Position numbers and translations under genes: made by a program | The notes under the pieces: model-generated | Database searches by the model: none | What the model was told of the DNA's origin: nothing | What the model saw: the letters and a program-made list of their open reading frames with translations, nothing else | From: an uncultured Oscillospiraceae bacterium | GTDB lineage: Bacteria > Bacillota > Clostridia > Oscillospirales > Oscillospiraceae | DNA: 39,461 bases | Reading direction: 5' to 3' | NCBI GenBank assembly: GCA_958423465.1 | Contig: CATZRD010000020.1 | Span: forward strand, 1-39,461 | Part shown: piece after piece, positions 33,276 through 39,461 of the stretch | How positions within the stretch are numbered: position 1 is the first letter of the stretch | Layout of the letters: every line of letters starts with the position of its first letter

Positions 33276-33305
33276 ATCTTACTCCCGCCGTCCCCCTCCT
33301 GTCAA
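33276..33305 (-). promoter_or_regulatory. Promoter of the T-box/asnB operon
   Basis: Minus strand TTGACA (33305-33300), 18-bp spacer, TAAGAT (33281-33276). An A/T-rich AAAAGTTTTTC just upstream may act as an UP element. Confidence 0.6.
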
Positions 33306-33429
33306 GAAAAACTTTTCCGGGCCCCGCCGCCGGGTCTCCCTTCCCCCGCCGGCGGTCCTTTCCTGGCGGACGGCCGCGGCGTCTGCCGGCCGCGGCCCGC
33401 GGCCACCGGGCGCCGGCGTCATGAAAAAT
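33306..33429. other. Very GC-rich noncoding stretch
   Basis: Part of the 512-bp gap between asnB and the Na/Pi carrier; the rest of the gap is T-box, promoter and terminator. This part is about four-fifths G+C, has a direct repeat CGGCCGCGGC (33371-33380 and 33387-33396) and many CCGG/GCCGGC palindromes. I see no gene or ribosome site supporting one. Confidence 0.4.
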
Positions 33430-33466
33430 ACCCAAAATGCCGGCGGGCCCCGCCGGCATTTTGGGT
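33430..33466 (-). terminator. Terminator of the Na/Pi cotransporter gene
   Basis: Perfect 16-bp stem ACCCAAAATGCCGGCG (33430-33445) / CGCCGGCATTTTGGGT (33451-33466) with a five-base loop. On the minus strand ATTTTTC follows. 23 bases after the gene's stop. Confidence 0.92.
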
Positions 33467-33489
33467 GATGTATCTGATTTTCGGTTTTC

Positions 33490-35244
33490 TCAGTCCTCGG
33501 GCAGGTGGAACCGCTCCAGGTCCGCCTGGAACTCCCGCTGGAAGCCGGCGTCCCCATTGCTCTTCACGCCGCTGAGGTACTGGTGGGCGTCGTAGACGTT
33601 CTGGGCGGTCTCGATCTGGGCCACGGCGATATTGGAGCAGTGGTCGCTGACCCGCTCGCAGTTGGTCAGCAGATCGCTGAGGACGAAGCCCAGCTCGATG
33701 GTGCAGTTGCCGTTTTGCAGCCGGGCGATATGGTTGGACTTGATCTCGGCGATGAGGCAGTCCACCACCTGCTCCAAAGGCTCCACCCGCCGGGCCAGGT
33801 CCAGATCGTCCTCCGCGAAGGCCCGGGTGGTGATGTCCAGAATCTCCCGCAGCGCCGCCAGAAGCGTCTCCAGCTCCTTCTGGGCGCTGGGGGAAAAGCG
33901 GATGCCCTTGTCTCTTATCTCCCTGGCGGTGCCCAGCAGGTTCAGGGCGTGGTCGCCGATGCGCTCAAAGTCCCCAATGGTGTGGAGCTGCTTGGAGACC
34001 CGGCGGCTGTCGGCCTCGGAGAGGGCCTTGCCGCTGAGGCCCACCAGGAAGGTCCCCAGCTTGTCCTCGTACATATCCAGCCTGTCCTCGTTGGCGCGGA
34101 TCTCCTCCGCCGTCTTGTCGTCGTAGCGGTCCAGCAGGGACAGCGCCTTCAGGATGGTCTCCCGGGCCAGACGGGCCATCTCCACGGTCTTGTTGCCGGA
34201 CTCGGCGATAGCCACCGACGGGGTGGCCAGCAGGCGGCTGTCCACCAACGTCACCGGCTGCTCCTCCGGGGTCTCCGCCACCACCCGGTAGGCCAGACGC
34301 TCCAGCTGTTTCGTGAAGGGCAGCAGCAGGGCCGTGGTGGCGATATTGAACACGCTGTGGGTCATGGCGATGCCCACCGGATCGATGGCGGCGTCCATAA
34401 ACGCGTAGTGGAAAATGAGGTCGCTGCCGTAGAAGCCCAGCAGGCACACGGCGGTGCCGATGAGGTTGAAGGATACATGGATCACCGCCACCCTTCTGGC
34501 GTTGCGGTTGACGCCGATGCTGGAGAGCAGGGCGGTGACGCAGGTGCCGATGTTCTGGCCCATGATGATGGGCAGGGCCATGCCGTAGGTGACGCTCCCG
34601 GTAAGGGACAGGGCCTGCAAAATGCCCACGGAGGCGGCGGAGGACTGGATGATCCCGGTGAACACCGCCCCCACCAGCACCCCCAGGAAGGGGTTGGTAA
34701 ACGCCGTGAGCACGGCGGAAAACTCCGGCATATCCGCCAGAGGGCTGACGGCATCCTGCATCAGCTCCATGCCGAACATCAGCACCGCGAAGCCCACGAG
34801 GATGTTTCCGGCGCTGCGGCGGCGGTCGCTTTTGCCGCTCATGATGAGGATAATGCCCACCAGCGCCGCCACCGGGGAGAACACCTCCGGCTTCAGCAGC
34901 CGCAGCCACAGGCTCTCCCCCTGGATGCCGGCCAGGGACAGGATCCACGCCGTCAGGGTGGTGCCCACGTTGGAACCCATGATGACGCCGATGGTCTGGC
35001 CCAGCTCCATGATCCCGGAGTTCACCAGGCCCACCAGCATCACCGTCATGGCGGAGGAAGACTGGATGGCCACAGTGATCCCCGCCCCCAGCAGAAGGCT
35101 CTTGACGGGGTTATCCGTCATTTTTCGCAGCAGCTGCTCCAGCCGCCCGCCGGCTATTTTTTCCAGCCCGGAGGACATGACCGACATACCGTACAGGAAA
35201 AAAGCCACGCCGCCGCAGAGATTGAACAGAGAAAAAATGTCCAT
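33490..35244 (-). CDS. Na+/phosphate cotransporter with C-terminal PhoU-like domain
   Basis: 584 residues from ATG 35244, AGGAGG five bases upstream. Residues 1-330 form the two inverted Na/Pi cotransporter repeats, with the QSSSA motif at 61-65 (ITVAIQSSSAMTVMLVG) and QSSAA in the second repeat (TGIIQSSAASVGILQ). The GSNVGTTLTAW and GQNIGTCVTALLSS segments are typical. About 350-565 is a PhoU-like helical domain (TIGDFERIGDHALNLL; NCERVSDHCSNIAVAQ). The family (YjbB/NptA-like) moves phosphate with sodium, and the PhoU tail likely senses or regulates flux. It may import or export phosphate; direction cannot be read from sequence. Confidence 0.94.
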   Translation of the reverse strand: MDIFSLFNLCGGVAFFLYGMSVMSSGLEKIAGGRLEQLLRKMTDNPVKSLLLGAGITVAIQSSSAMTVMLVGLVNSGIMELGQTIGVIMGSNVGTTLTAWILSLAGIQGESLWLRLLKPEVFSPVAALVGIILIMSGKSDRRRSAGNILVGFAVLMFGMELMQDAVSPLADMPEFSAVLTAFTNPFLGVLVGAVFTGIIQSSAASVGILQALSLTGSVTYGMALPIIMGQNIGTCVTALLSSIGVNRNARRVAVIHVSFNLIGTAVCLLGFYGSDLIFHYAFMDAAIDPVGIAMTHSVFNIATTALLLPFTKQLERLAYRVVAETPEEQPVTLVDSRLLATPSVAIAESGNKTVEMARLARETILKALSLLDRYDDKTAEEIRANEDRLDMYEDKLGTFLVGLSGKALSEADSRRVSKQLHTIGDFERIGDHALNLLGTAREIRDKGIRFSPSAQKELETLLAALREILDITTRAFAEDDLDLARRVEPLEQVVDCLIAEIKSNHIARLQNGNCTIELGFVLSDLLTNCERVSDHCSNIAVAQIETAQNVYDAHQYLSGVKSNGDAGFQREFQADLERFHLPED

Positions 35245-35302
35245 TGCATCCTCCTGTGCCGCCGGTATCCCGGGTTTCCCCGAAATGCCCCATTGTATAT
35301 AC

Positions 35303-35331
35303 AGCATACACCATTCTTCGGCGGTTGTACA
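35303..35331 (-). promoter_or_regulatory. Probable promoter of the Na/Pi cotransporter gene
   Basis: Minus strand TGTACA (35331-35326), 17-bp spacer, TATGCT (35308-35303). The palindrome GTATATAC just downstream may be a regulator site. Confidence 0.45.
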
Positions 35332-35416
35332 GCAAAAATTCCCGGAAATTTTCCAAAAATTTGCGGTACTTCCGCGCCGCCCTTTGTGGACATAGCCGGG
35401 AGGGCGAAACGGCAAA

Positions 35417-35446
35417 GGCGGGAGCATCTGAACCGATGCTCCCGCC
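35417..35446 (-). terminator. Terminator of the nucleotidyltransferase-fold gene
   Basis: Perfect 12-bp stem GGCGGGAGCATC (35417-35428) / GATGCTCCCGCC (35435-35446), loop TGAACC. The minus-strand T-tract is broken (TTTGCCGTTT). Confidence 0.6.
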
Positions 35447-35474
35447 GTATACGATCCGCCTGGCAAAGAAATTT

Positions 35475-35870
35475 CTACTTAAGCCCGCTGGCTTTCGCGC
35501 GTTTCATCAGTGCGATATCCGCTAAATCTTTTTTTCTGCCAAGTTTCTTTTTCATCTGTATCAGTCCGTCTACACACACAACAGGAACGCCGCTGACGAT
35601 CTCTACTGTGCCTTCAAGCCAGTTTTCAAAGATTTCAATATCTTCAGAATATACGATTTTTCTGGTTCCATCATCACAGCGCGACACACAATATCCTTGC
35701 TGTTCCAATTTGTCTGCCAGAAGTGTACTGCATCCCAAATCAATATCACGCGTTTGCGGCCGAAACCCATGTAAAACCATCGCTCCGCCGGCAACCACCC
35801 AGTATTCCCCTTCCGGGAAAGGCAGCTCCTTAAGCCGCTGAAGCAAAGATTGCTTATCAAACATGTTCAT
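35475..35870 (-). CDS. Nucleotidyltransferase-fold protein (AbiEii/MNT-like)
   Basis: 131 residues from ATG 35870 (MNMFDKQSLLQRLKE), GAAGG upstream. Minimal nucleotidyltransferase pattern: VVAGGAMVLHGFRPQTRDIDLG (GG at 28-29, DxD at 42-44) and the C-terminal GRKKDLADIALM common in AbiEii-like and related proteins. A third catalytic carboxylate may be E76/D77 or E79. It could be a small toxin-like NMP transferase or an uncharacterised enzyme. No antitoxin (AbiEi or HEPN) is adjacent. Base composition is clearly lower in GC than the flanks, and it lies beside tRNA genes, so horizontal gain is plausible. Confidence 0.75.
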   Translation of the reverse strand: MNMFDKQSLLQRLKELPFPEGEYWVVAGGAMVLHGFRPQTRDIDLGCSTLLADKLEQQGYCVSRCDDGTRKIVYSEDIEIFENWLEGTVEIVSGVPVVCVDGLIQMKKKLGRKKDLADIALMKRAKASGLK

Positions 35871-35928
35871 CGTACCTTCTTCTACTTTCCGACTGCCTGT
35901 GTTCTGGTGATAAAGCCGCACATAACAA

Positions 35929-35958
35929 AATCGGAGTACCCAACAGGATACTCCGATT
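35929..35958 (-). terminator. Terminator of tRNA-Pro
   Basis: Perfect 10-bp stem AATCGGAGTA (35929-35938) / TACTCCGATT (35949-35958). On the minus strand it begins at the last base of the tRNA CCA end and is followed by TTTTG. Confidence 0.85.
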
Positions 35959-36034
35959 GGTCCGAGTGACTGGATTCGAACCAGCGGCCTCTTGAACCCC
36001 ATTCAAGCGCGATACCAAACTTCGCCACACCCGG
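35958..36034 (-). tRNA. tRNA-Pro(GGG)
   Basis: 77 bases with encoded CCA. Acceptor CCGGGTG pairs with CACTCGG (one G-T). The anticodon arm is CTTGA-ATGGGGT-TCAAG with anticodon GGG, and the T arm is GCTGG-TTCGAAT-CCAGT. The C1-G72 pair is typical of tRNA-Pro. Confidence 0.93.
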
Positions 36035-36073
36035 ATAAACCATATTTCTGACGCTCTCGCTGTCAGCTTAGAT

Positions 36074-36102
36074 AGAATAGCACAATCGGGCGGAATATGC
36101 AA
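36074..36102 (-). promoter_or_regulatory. Promoter of tRNA-Pro
   Basis: Minus strand TTGCAT (36102-36097), 17-bp spacer, TATTCT (36079-36074). Confidence 0.7.
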
Positions 36103-36145
36103 GAGTTAAATTCAAATTTTTTCAAAAAAATTTAGGCAGTTCTCG

Positions 36146-36174
36146 TTGACAAAAGAGTGGGGGCATGGTAATAT
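36146..36174 (+). promoter_or_regulatory. Promoter of the tRNA-Ser pair
   Basis: TTGACA (36146-36151), 17-bp spacer, TAATAT (36169-36174). Divergent from the tRNA-Pro promoter. Confidence 0.8.
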
Positions 36175-36198
36175 ATCTACTGCGCCTGAAACCGATTG

Positions 36199-36286
36199 GG
36201 AGAGATGTCCGAGCGGTTTAAGGAACCGGTCTTGAAAACCGGCGATGTGAAAGCATCCGTGGGTTCGAATCCCACTCTCTCCGCCA
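36199..36286 (+). tRNA. tRNA-Ser(TGA)
   Basis: 88 bases with encoded CCA. Acceptor GGAGAGA/TCTCTCC, anticodon arm CCGGT-CTTGAAA-ACCGG (anticodon TGA), long type II variable arm (GATGTGAAAGCATC), T loop TTCGAAT. Confidence 0.95.
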
Positions 36287-36325
36287 CCTTTTCACAGACC
36301 GAAACGAATACGAAGTTCGACCTAT

Positions 36326-36417
36326 GCGGAAGTACCCAAGTGGCCGAAGGGGCTCCCCTGCTAAGGGAGTAGGCGTCTAAAAAGCGCGCGAGGGTTCAAA
36401 TCCCTCCTTCCGCGCCA
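36326..36417 (+). tRNA. tRNA-Ser(GCT)
   Basis: 92 bases with encoded CCA. Acceptor GCGGAAG/CTTCCGC, anticodon arm CTCCC-CTGCTAA-GGGAG (anticodon GCT), long variable arm, T loop TTCAAAT. 39 bases after the first tRNA-Ser, so probably one transcript. Confidence 0.95.
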
Positions 36418-36454
36418 GAAATCGACAAGCTTTGACAGGAAGCTTGTCGATTTC
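36418..36454 (+). terminator. Terminator of the tRNA-Ser pair
   Basis: Perfect 15-bp stem GAAATCGACAAGCTT (36418-36432) / AAGCTTGTCGATTTC (36440-36454), followed by CTTTTGTCTT. It starts at the base after the tRNA CCA. Confidence 0.9.
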
Positions 36455-36462
36455 CTTTTGTC

Positions 36463-36491
36463 TTGCATTTCCGCCTTCGACATGCTACACT
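36463..36491 (+). promoter_or_regulatory. Promoter of the orphan membrane protein gene
   Basis: TTGCAT (36463-36468), 17-bp spacer, TACACT (36486-36491). Confidence 0.6.
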
Positions 36492-36534
36492 TACTAAAAG
36501 AAAGTTACTGATCGGGATTTGCGGAGGGCGCATA

Positions 36535-37140
36535 ATGAATCGCAACGTTGCGAAAGCAGGAGCTTTGATCGTGGCCGTTTCAGTCCTTTTGTTTGCCGTC
36601 TGCATGCTGATTCCTTTTGATTTTGGAAGCTATTTTGTGTGTATGCTGCTGGCTATCGGGTATGTGATGATGGCGGCGGGCTTTAGCGCTGAAAGCGATG
36701 CAGAGCACCAGGCTGCGGCAAAAGCGGGTATGGCGTTTGCAGTCATCTACGCCACATTGGTTCTGCTGGTGTATTTCGCGCAAACGACGACTGTTCGGCT
36801 TGACACGATGACGGATCAGGCTGTAAGGCTGTTGGATTATTCCAGAGGCGGCCTGATGTTCAGCTATGACCTACTGGGCTATGGCATGATGGCATTATCG
36901 ACATTCTTTTTTGGGTTGACCATACGTGGGCACGATCCGTTGGACCGATGGCTGAAACGCCTGATGATCATCCACGGCATTTTCTTCTTTGGCTGTTTTA
37001 TCATGCCCATGACGGGAGCATTCCGTTCCATGGCTGGCGGGAAAACAAGTCTGGGCGGCGTTATCGCGCTGGAGTGCTGGTGCGCCTACTTCCTCCCCGT
37101 GGGGATTCTGGCTTTTGCCCATTTTCGTTCTGACAAATAA
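36535..37140 (+). CDS. Integral membrane protein of unknown function
   Basis: 201 residues from ATG 36535 (MNRNVAKAGALIVAVSVLL), GGAGG seven bases upstream. About six transmembrane helices (around 8-25, 31-48, 64-82, 102-127, 141-160, 175-195) with short charged loops (SAESDAEHQAA; TIRGHDPLDRWLKR). No family signature recognised; the layout is like small DUF-type membrane proteins often regulated as stress genes. It is monocistronic with its own promoter and terminator. GC is lower than in the ribosomal and phosphate genes around it, which suggests it came with the tRNA-linked patch. Confidence 0.75.
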   Translation: MNRNVAKAGALIVAVSVLLFAVCMLIPFDFGSYFVCMLLAIGYVMMAAGFSAESDAEHQAAAKAGMAFAVIYATLVLLVYFAQTTTVRLDTMTDQAVRLLDYSRGGLMFSYDLLGYGMMALSTFFFGLTIRGHDPLDRWLKRLMIIHGIFFFGCFIMPMTGAFRSMAGGKTSLGGVIALECWCAYFLPVGILAFAHFRSDK

Positions 37141-37156
37141 ATTGAAGCTTGTAAAG

Positions 37157-37200
37157 GAAGATGCGGGAATTTTGTCGAGGGACAAAATTCCCGCATCTTC
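37157..37200 (+). terminator. Terminator of the orphan membrane protein gene
   Basis: Perfect 20-bp stem, arms 37157-37176 and 37181-37200, loop GAGG, followed by TTCTGTCT. One of the strongest stems in the window. Confidence 0.92.
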
Positions 37201-37226
37201 TTCTGTCTGACAGGAGCTTGGAACGG

Positions 37227-37260
37227 AGAGAAGCCCCCGGCGTAAGCCGGGGGCTTCTCT
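37227..37260 (-). terminator. Terminator of rplJ-rplL
   Basis: Perfect 15-bp stem AGAGAAGCCCCCGGC (37227-37241) / GCCGGGGGCTTCTCT (37246-37260), GTAA loop. 21 bases after the rplL stop on the minus strand; T-tract weak. Confidence 0.75.
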
Positions 37261-37281
37261 TGTCAGCATGGGGACGGAAGC

Positions 37282-37653
37282 TTACTTCAGCTCCACCTTG
37301 CCGCCGACCTCTTCGATCTTGGCCTTCAGAGCCTCGGCCTCGTCCTTGGACAGAGCCTCCTTCAGGGTCTTGGGAGCGCCCTCCACGGCGGCCTTGGCCT
37401 CAGCCAGGCCCAGGCCGGTGATCTCGCGGACGATCTTGATGACCTTGATCTTGGCGGCGGCGTCAAAGCCGGTCAGGACCACGTCGAACTCGGTCTTCTC
37501 CTCAGCGGCGGGAGCGGCGGCGGCGGCGGGGGCGGCCATGGCGGCGGCGGACACGCCGAATTCCTCCTCCAGAGCGTGAACCAGCTCGCTCAGCTCCAGA
37601 ACGGTCAGGGCCTTAACTTCCTCGATCATAGCGGTAACTTTCTCGCTTGCCAT
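37282..37653 (-). CDS. rplL: 50S ribosomal protein L7/L12
   Basis: 123 residues. N-terminal dimer domain (VTAMIEEVKALTVLELSELVHALEEEFGV), Ala-rich hinge (AAPAAAAAPAAEEK) and the C-terminal factor-binding domain (EFDVVLTGFDAAAKIKVIKIVREITGLGLAEAKAAVEGAP). It forms the stalk that recruits elongation and initiation factors. AGGAGG nine bases before ATG. 57 bp after rplJ, same transcript. Confidence 0.98.
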   Translation of the reverse strand: MASEKVTAMIEEVKALTVLELSELVHALEEEFGVSAAAMAAPAAAAAPAAEEKTEFDVVLTGFDAAAKIKVIKIVREITGLGLAEAKAAVEGAPKTLKEALSKDEAEALKAKIEEVGGKVELK

Positions 37654-37710
37654 TGTTAGGTACCTCCTAATAATTTTTTCAGTAAAATAGTGTGTTGGGA
37701 CCTTTGCCGC

Positions 37711-38250
37711 TTACTCGGCGGCGGGAGCCTCAGCGGCGGCCTCCTCGGCGGGAGCGCCCTGCTTCTCGGCGATCTGCTTCAGCACGCAGGCCAGCCCGGA
37801 AATGGGAGCCAGCATGGTGCCAAGCACCTGGGCCTGCAGAACAGGCAGCGGGGGAATCTCGGCCAGAGCCATGACCTCGTTGAGGGGCATGACCTTGCCC
37901 TCCATGAAGCCGCCCTTGATCTCGAAGCAATCATTGATCTTCTTGGCGAAGTCGTTGATCACCCGGGCGGGGGCCACGGGATCGTCATGGCAGATGGCCA
38001 TGGCGGTGGTGCCGCTGAGCAGACCGTCCAGCTCGTTCATACCGCAGTTGTCCACGGCGAAGCGCAGCAGGGTGTTCTTCACAACAGCGTACTCCACATT
38101 GTTCTTGCGCAGCTCAGCGCGCAGAGCGGTGTCCTGGGCAACGGTGATGCCCTTGTAGTCCACCAGCACGCCGGCGGCGGCGTTCTGCAGCTTGTGGGTC
38201 AGGTCGGCCACGATGGCCTGCTTCTCGCTCAGAACCTTTGCGTTAGGCAT
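37711..38250 (-). CDS. rplJ: 50S ribosomal protein L10
   Basis: 179 residues. L10 motifs: KQAIVADLTHKLQNAAAGVLVDYKGITVAQDTALRAELRKNNVEYAVVKNTLLRFA and the C-terminal L7/L12-binding helix region. The tail is rich in Ala/Glu. It anchors L7/L12 to the ribosome and, in the family, represses its own operon by binding the leader. GGAGG lies 12 bases before ATG. The leader at 38278-38432 has the matching fold. Confidence 0.97.
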   Translation of the reverse strand: MPNAKVLSEKQAIVADLTHKLQNAAAGVLVDYKGITVAQDTALRAELRKNNVEYAVVKNTLLRFAVDNCGMNELDGLLSGTTAMAICHDDPVAPARVINDFAKKINDCFEIKGGFMEGKVMPLNEVMALAEIPPLPVLQAQVLGTMLAPISGLACVLKQIAEKQGAPAEEAAAEAPAAE

Positions 38251-38277
38251 TGTTGTAGTTCACCTCCAAAAGGGTTA

Positions 38278-38432
38278 GATGGCGGCTTTTTCTCCTCCGT
38301 GGGAAAAGAAAACGCCGCTTTCGTGTTCGCACGAAAGCAGCGTAAGCATAGCGTATCGGCTGCATTCTCGGCAGGACTTACGCTCGTCCGCCCCGGACCG
38401 GGGCCTCCTCGCACCTGCTGTCTTTGAACACT
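38278..38432 (-). promoter_or_regulatory. Ribosomal protein L10 leader with attenuator
   Basis: The rplJ leader shows the conserved L10/L12-binding features: AAAGACAGCAGGTGC (38424-38410), then GCGTAAGTCCTGC (38391-38379) whose TCCTGC pairs with GCAGG. It ends in a hairpin GCTTTCGTG-CGAA-CACGAAAGC (38339-38317) followed by GGCGTTTTCTTTT, which looks like an attenuator terminator. Known leader class: L10 protein represses by binding it. Confidence 0.85.
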
Positions 38433-38438
38433 TTGGTC

Positions 38439-38467
38439 ATTATATCGGAAGCGGCGCTCTTTGTCAA
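38439..38467 (-). promoter_or_regulatory. Consensus promoter of rplJ-rplL
   Basis: Minus strand TTGACA (38467-38462), 17-bp spacer, TATAAT (38444-38439): a full consensus match. It separates rplJL transcription from rplA. Confidence 0.9.
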
Positions 38468-38494
38468 GTCGAAAATCGAAAAAAGTTTTCCTTT

Positions 38495-39166
38495 TTACTG
38501 GATCTCAGGACCGGAGACCGGCTCCTGCGCCTGGCTGAGCCTGGCGCTCTCCTTCTTCCAGCGCAGCACCAGGAGCGCCGCGCCCAGCAGAAGGGATACG
38601 GCCCCTACTCCGCAGAAGATCCGGACAGCTGTAAAGTCCCTGGGCTCCACCATCAGGATGGTCCCCATGGCCTCCAGCTCCTGGTCCGTGTAGTCGTAAT
38701 ACTCCCGCATCTCGTCCCGGAACATCTCCGCCAGCTCCTCGTCCATGGCCGCCACCCGGGCGTCCAGGGTCAGCTGGGACGCGGGCATATCGCCGCCCGC
38801 CAGATAGTCATAGGTCTGGTCCACCAGGGCCTCCGACTGGTCGAAGGACTTGGCGTGGACGGTCAGCCCCAGGAAGCCCTCTCCGCCGGGCAGCACGTAG
38901 TAGCGGGAAGAGGTTTTCTTCGGCGTGGTGGAGTGGGTCTGGCTGTTCTCGGTCCAGGTCTGCATGGAGGCGAAGCTGTCCAGCAGGAAGGGCACCTGCC
39001 CCGCCACATGGTCCCCGGGGGCCGCGCCGCTCTCCAGCACGTCCTCAAAGCTCCTGGCCGGCTTGAAGGAGGTCACGGTATCCCCCACGGACACGCCCAG
39101 CAGCACGCCGCCGATCAGCGCCAGCACCAGGCCGGCCCGGCTGATCTTTTGAAAAAACTTGCTCAT
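38495..39166 (-). CDS. Membrane protein of unknown function between rplA and rplJ
   Basis: 223 residues, AGGAGG before ATG 39166. An N-terminal helix (about 11-28, AGLVLALIGGVLLGVSVG) and a C-terminal helix (about 178-200, AVRIFCGVGAVSLLLGAALLVL) flank an outer domain of about 150 residues (GAAPGDHVAGQVPFLLDSFASMQTW...YYVLPGGEGFLGLTVHAKS). The tail is charged and cytoplasmic. The layout suggests a cell-surface sensor or accessory protein. I do not recognise the family. Its position inside the usual rplK-rplA-rplJ-rplL order is unusual. Confidence 0.78.
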   Translation of the reverse strand: MSKFFQKISRAGLVLALIGGVLLGVSVGDTVTSFKPARSFEDVLESGAAPGDHVAGQVPFLLDSFASMQTWTENSQTHSTTPKKTSSRYYVLPGGEGFLGLTVHAKSFDQSEALVDQTYDYLAGGDMPASQLTLDARVAAMDEELAEMFRDEMREYYDYTDQELEAMGTILMVEPRDFTAVRIFCGVGAVSLLLGAALLVLRWKKESARLSQAQEPVSGPEIQ

Positions 39167-39239
39167 TTCTTTCTTCCTCCTAATTTGTCCACAAAAGCCC
39201 GCAGGCGGCTATTCCGCCCCCGGTCCCCGCACAGAAAAG

Positions 39240-39265
39240 GAGCCGCCGACGGCTGCCGGCGGCTC
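39240..39265 (-). terminator. Terminator of rplA
   Basis: 9-bp stem GAGCCGCCG (39240-39248) / CGGCGGCTC (39257-39265), 8-base loop; minus strand continues CTTTTCTG. 64 bases after the rplA stop. Confidence 0.75.
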
Positions 39266-39329
39266 TTTCTGGCTGCTGGGGGAGATCCGCCGGATCGCTT
39301 CACCGATCAGGCGGCGTTTCCCCGCGTCA

Positions 39330-39461
39330 TTACACCAGGCGGGCGGTATTCAGCTTGATGCCGGGGCCCATGGTGGAGGCGGTGACGCAGCTCTTGACAT
39401 ACTGGCCCTTGGCGGCGGCGGGCTTGGCCTTGATGATGGCGCCGATGAGGGTGTTGTAGTT
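39330..39461 (-). CDS. rplA: 50S ribosomal protein L1, C-terminal part (window edge)
   Basis: Only the last 43 codons are in the window: NYNTLIGAIIKAKPAAAKGQ, then YVKSCVTASTMGPGIKLNTA and RLV. This is the typical L1 C terminus (VKSVTLSSTMGPGIKVD in other species), so the gene continues beyond 39461. L1 binds 23S rRNA at the L1 stalk. Confidence 0.95.
   Translation of the reverse strand, partial: NYNTLIGAIIKAKPAAAKGQYVKSCVTASTMGPGIKLNTARLV

Noticed and set aside
33306..33429. Possible repeat element or CRISPR-like array
   Set aside because: Only one imperfect 10-bp direct repeat and no regular spacers. No CRISPR array is present anywhere in the window.
35417..36454. Integrative element bounded by tRNA attachment sites
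   Set aside because: No integrase, no transposase and no direct repeat of a tRNA end was found.

Overview
The window (about 39.5 kb, mostly high GC) looks like chromosome of an anaerobic Firmicute, most likely a gut Oscillospiraceae/Clostridia acetogen or butyrate producer of the Flavonifractor–Intestinimonas–Lawsonibacter kind. This rests on the gene families and control elements: a bacterial CODH/acetyl-CoA synthase cluster, a DUF512–der–plsY–gpsA cluster, PadR–DUF2812 pairs, type III glutamine synthetase, a T-box, an L10 leader and near-consensus sigma-A promoters. The species is an inference.

Layout. 1–5.2 kb: cooS–cooC–acsB, the CO dehydrogenase, its nickel maturase and the acetyl-CoA synthase of the Wood–Ljungdahl pathway. 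It is preceded by a clear promoter and an 18-bp Rex-like operator. 5.2–9.4 kb: a PfkB-type sugar-phosphate kinase, a lipoprotein, an operon of a membrane-anchored XRE regulator with two small secreted proteins, and a small-membrane-protein/PadR/DUF2812 operon. 9.4–11.6 kb: glpK–glpP. 11.8–16.1 kb: DUF512 radical SAM–der–plsY–gpsA. 16.2–23.3 kb (minus strand): a three-gene operon whose first gene encodes a 1594-residue protein with HD, helical-repeat, nucleotidyltransferase, probable GNAT and PRTase-like regions. It is followed by a lactate/malate-dehydrogenase-like protein and a flavodoxin-fold reductase. This is the best candidate for an undescribed system. 23.5–27.5 kb: pstSCAB–phoU. 27.6–29.1 kb: a second PadR–DUF2812 pair. 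29.2–33.3 kb: asnB–glnN behind a T-box with an AAC (Asn) specifier. 33.5–35.2 kb: a Na/phosphate cotransporter with a PhoU-like tail. 35.5–37.1 kb: a lower-GC patch with a nucleotidyltransferase-fold gene, tRNA-Pro, two tRNA-Ser and an orphan membrane protein. 37.3–39.5 kb: rplL, rplJ with its L10 leader, an unknown membrane protein, and the 3' end of rplA.

How the genes fit together. CODH/ACS makes acetyl-CoA from CO2 and a methyl group, and the proposed Rex site would tie it to the NADH/NAD ratio. glpK, gpsA and plsY share the glycerol-3-phosphate pool for membrane lipid synthesis. GlnN makes the glutamine that AsnB consumes, and one tRNA-Asn-sensing leader probably controls both. Pst and the Na/Pi carrier provide two routes of phosphate uptake. 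The two PadR–DUF2812 units each have a perfect inverted repeat at the promoter, which suggests autoregulated membrane-stress or drug-sensing modules.
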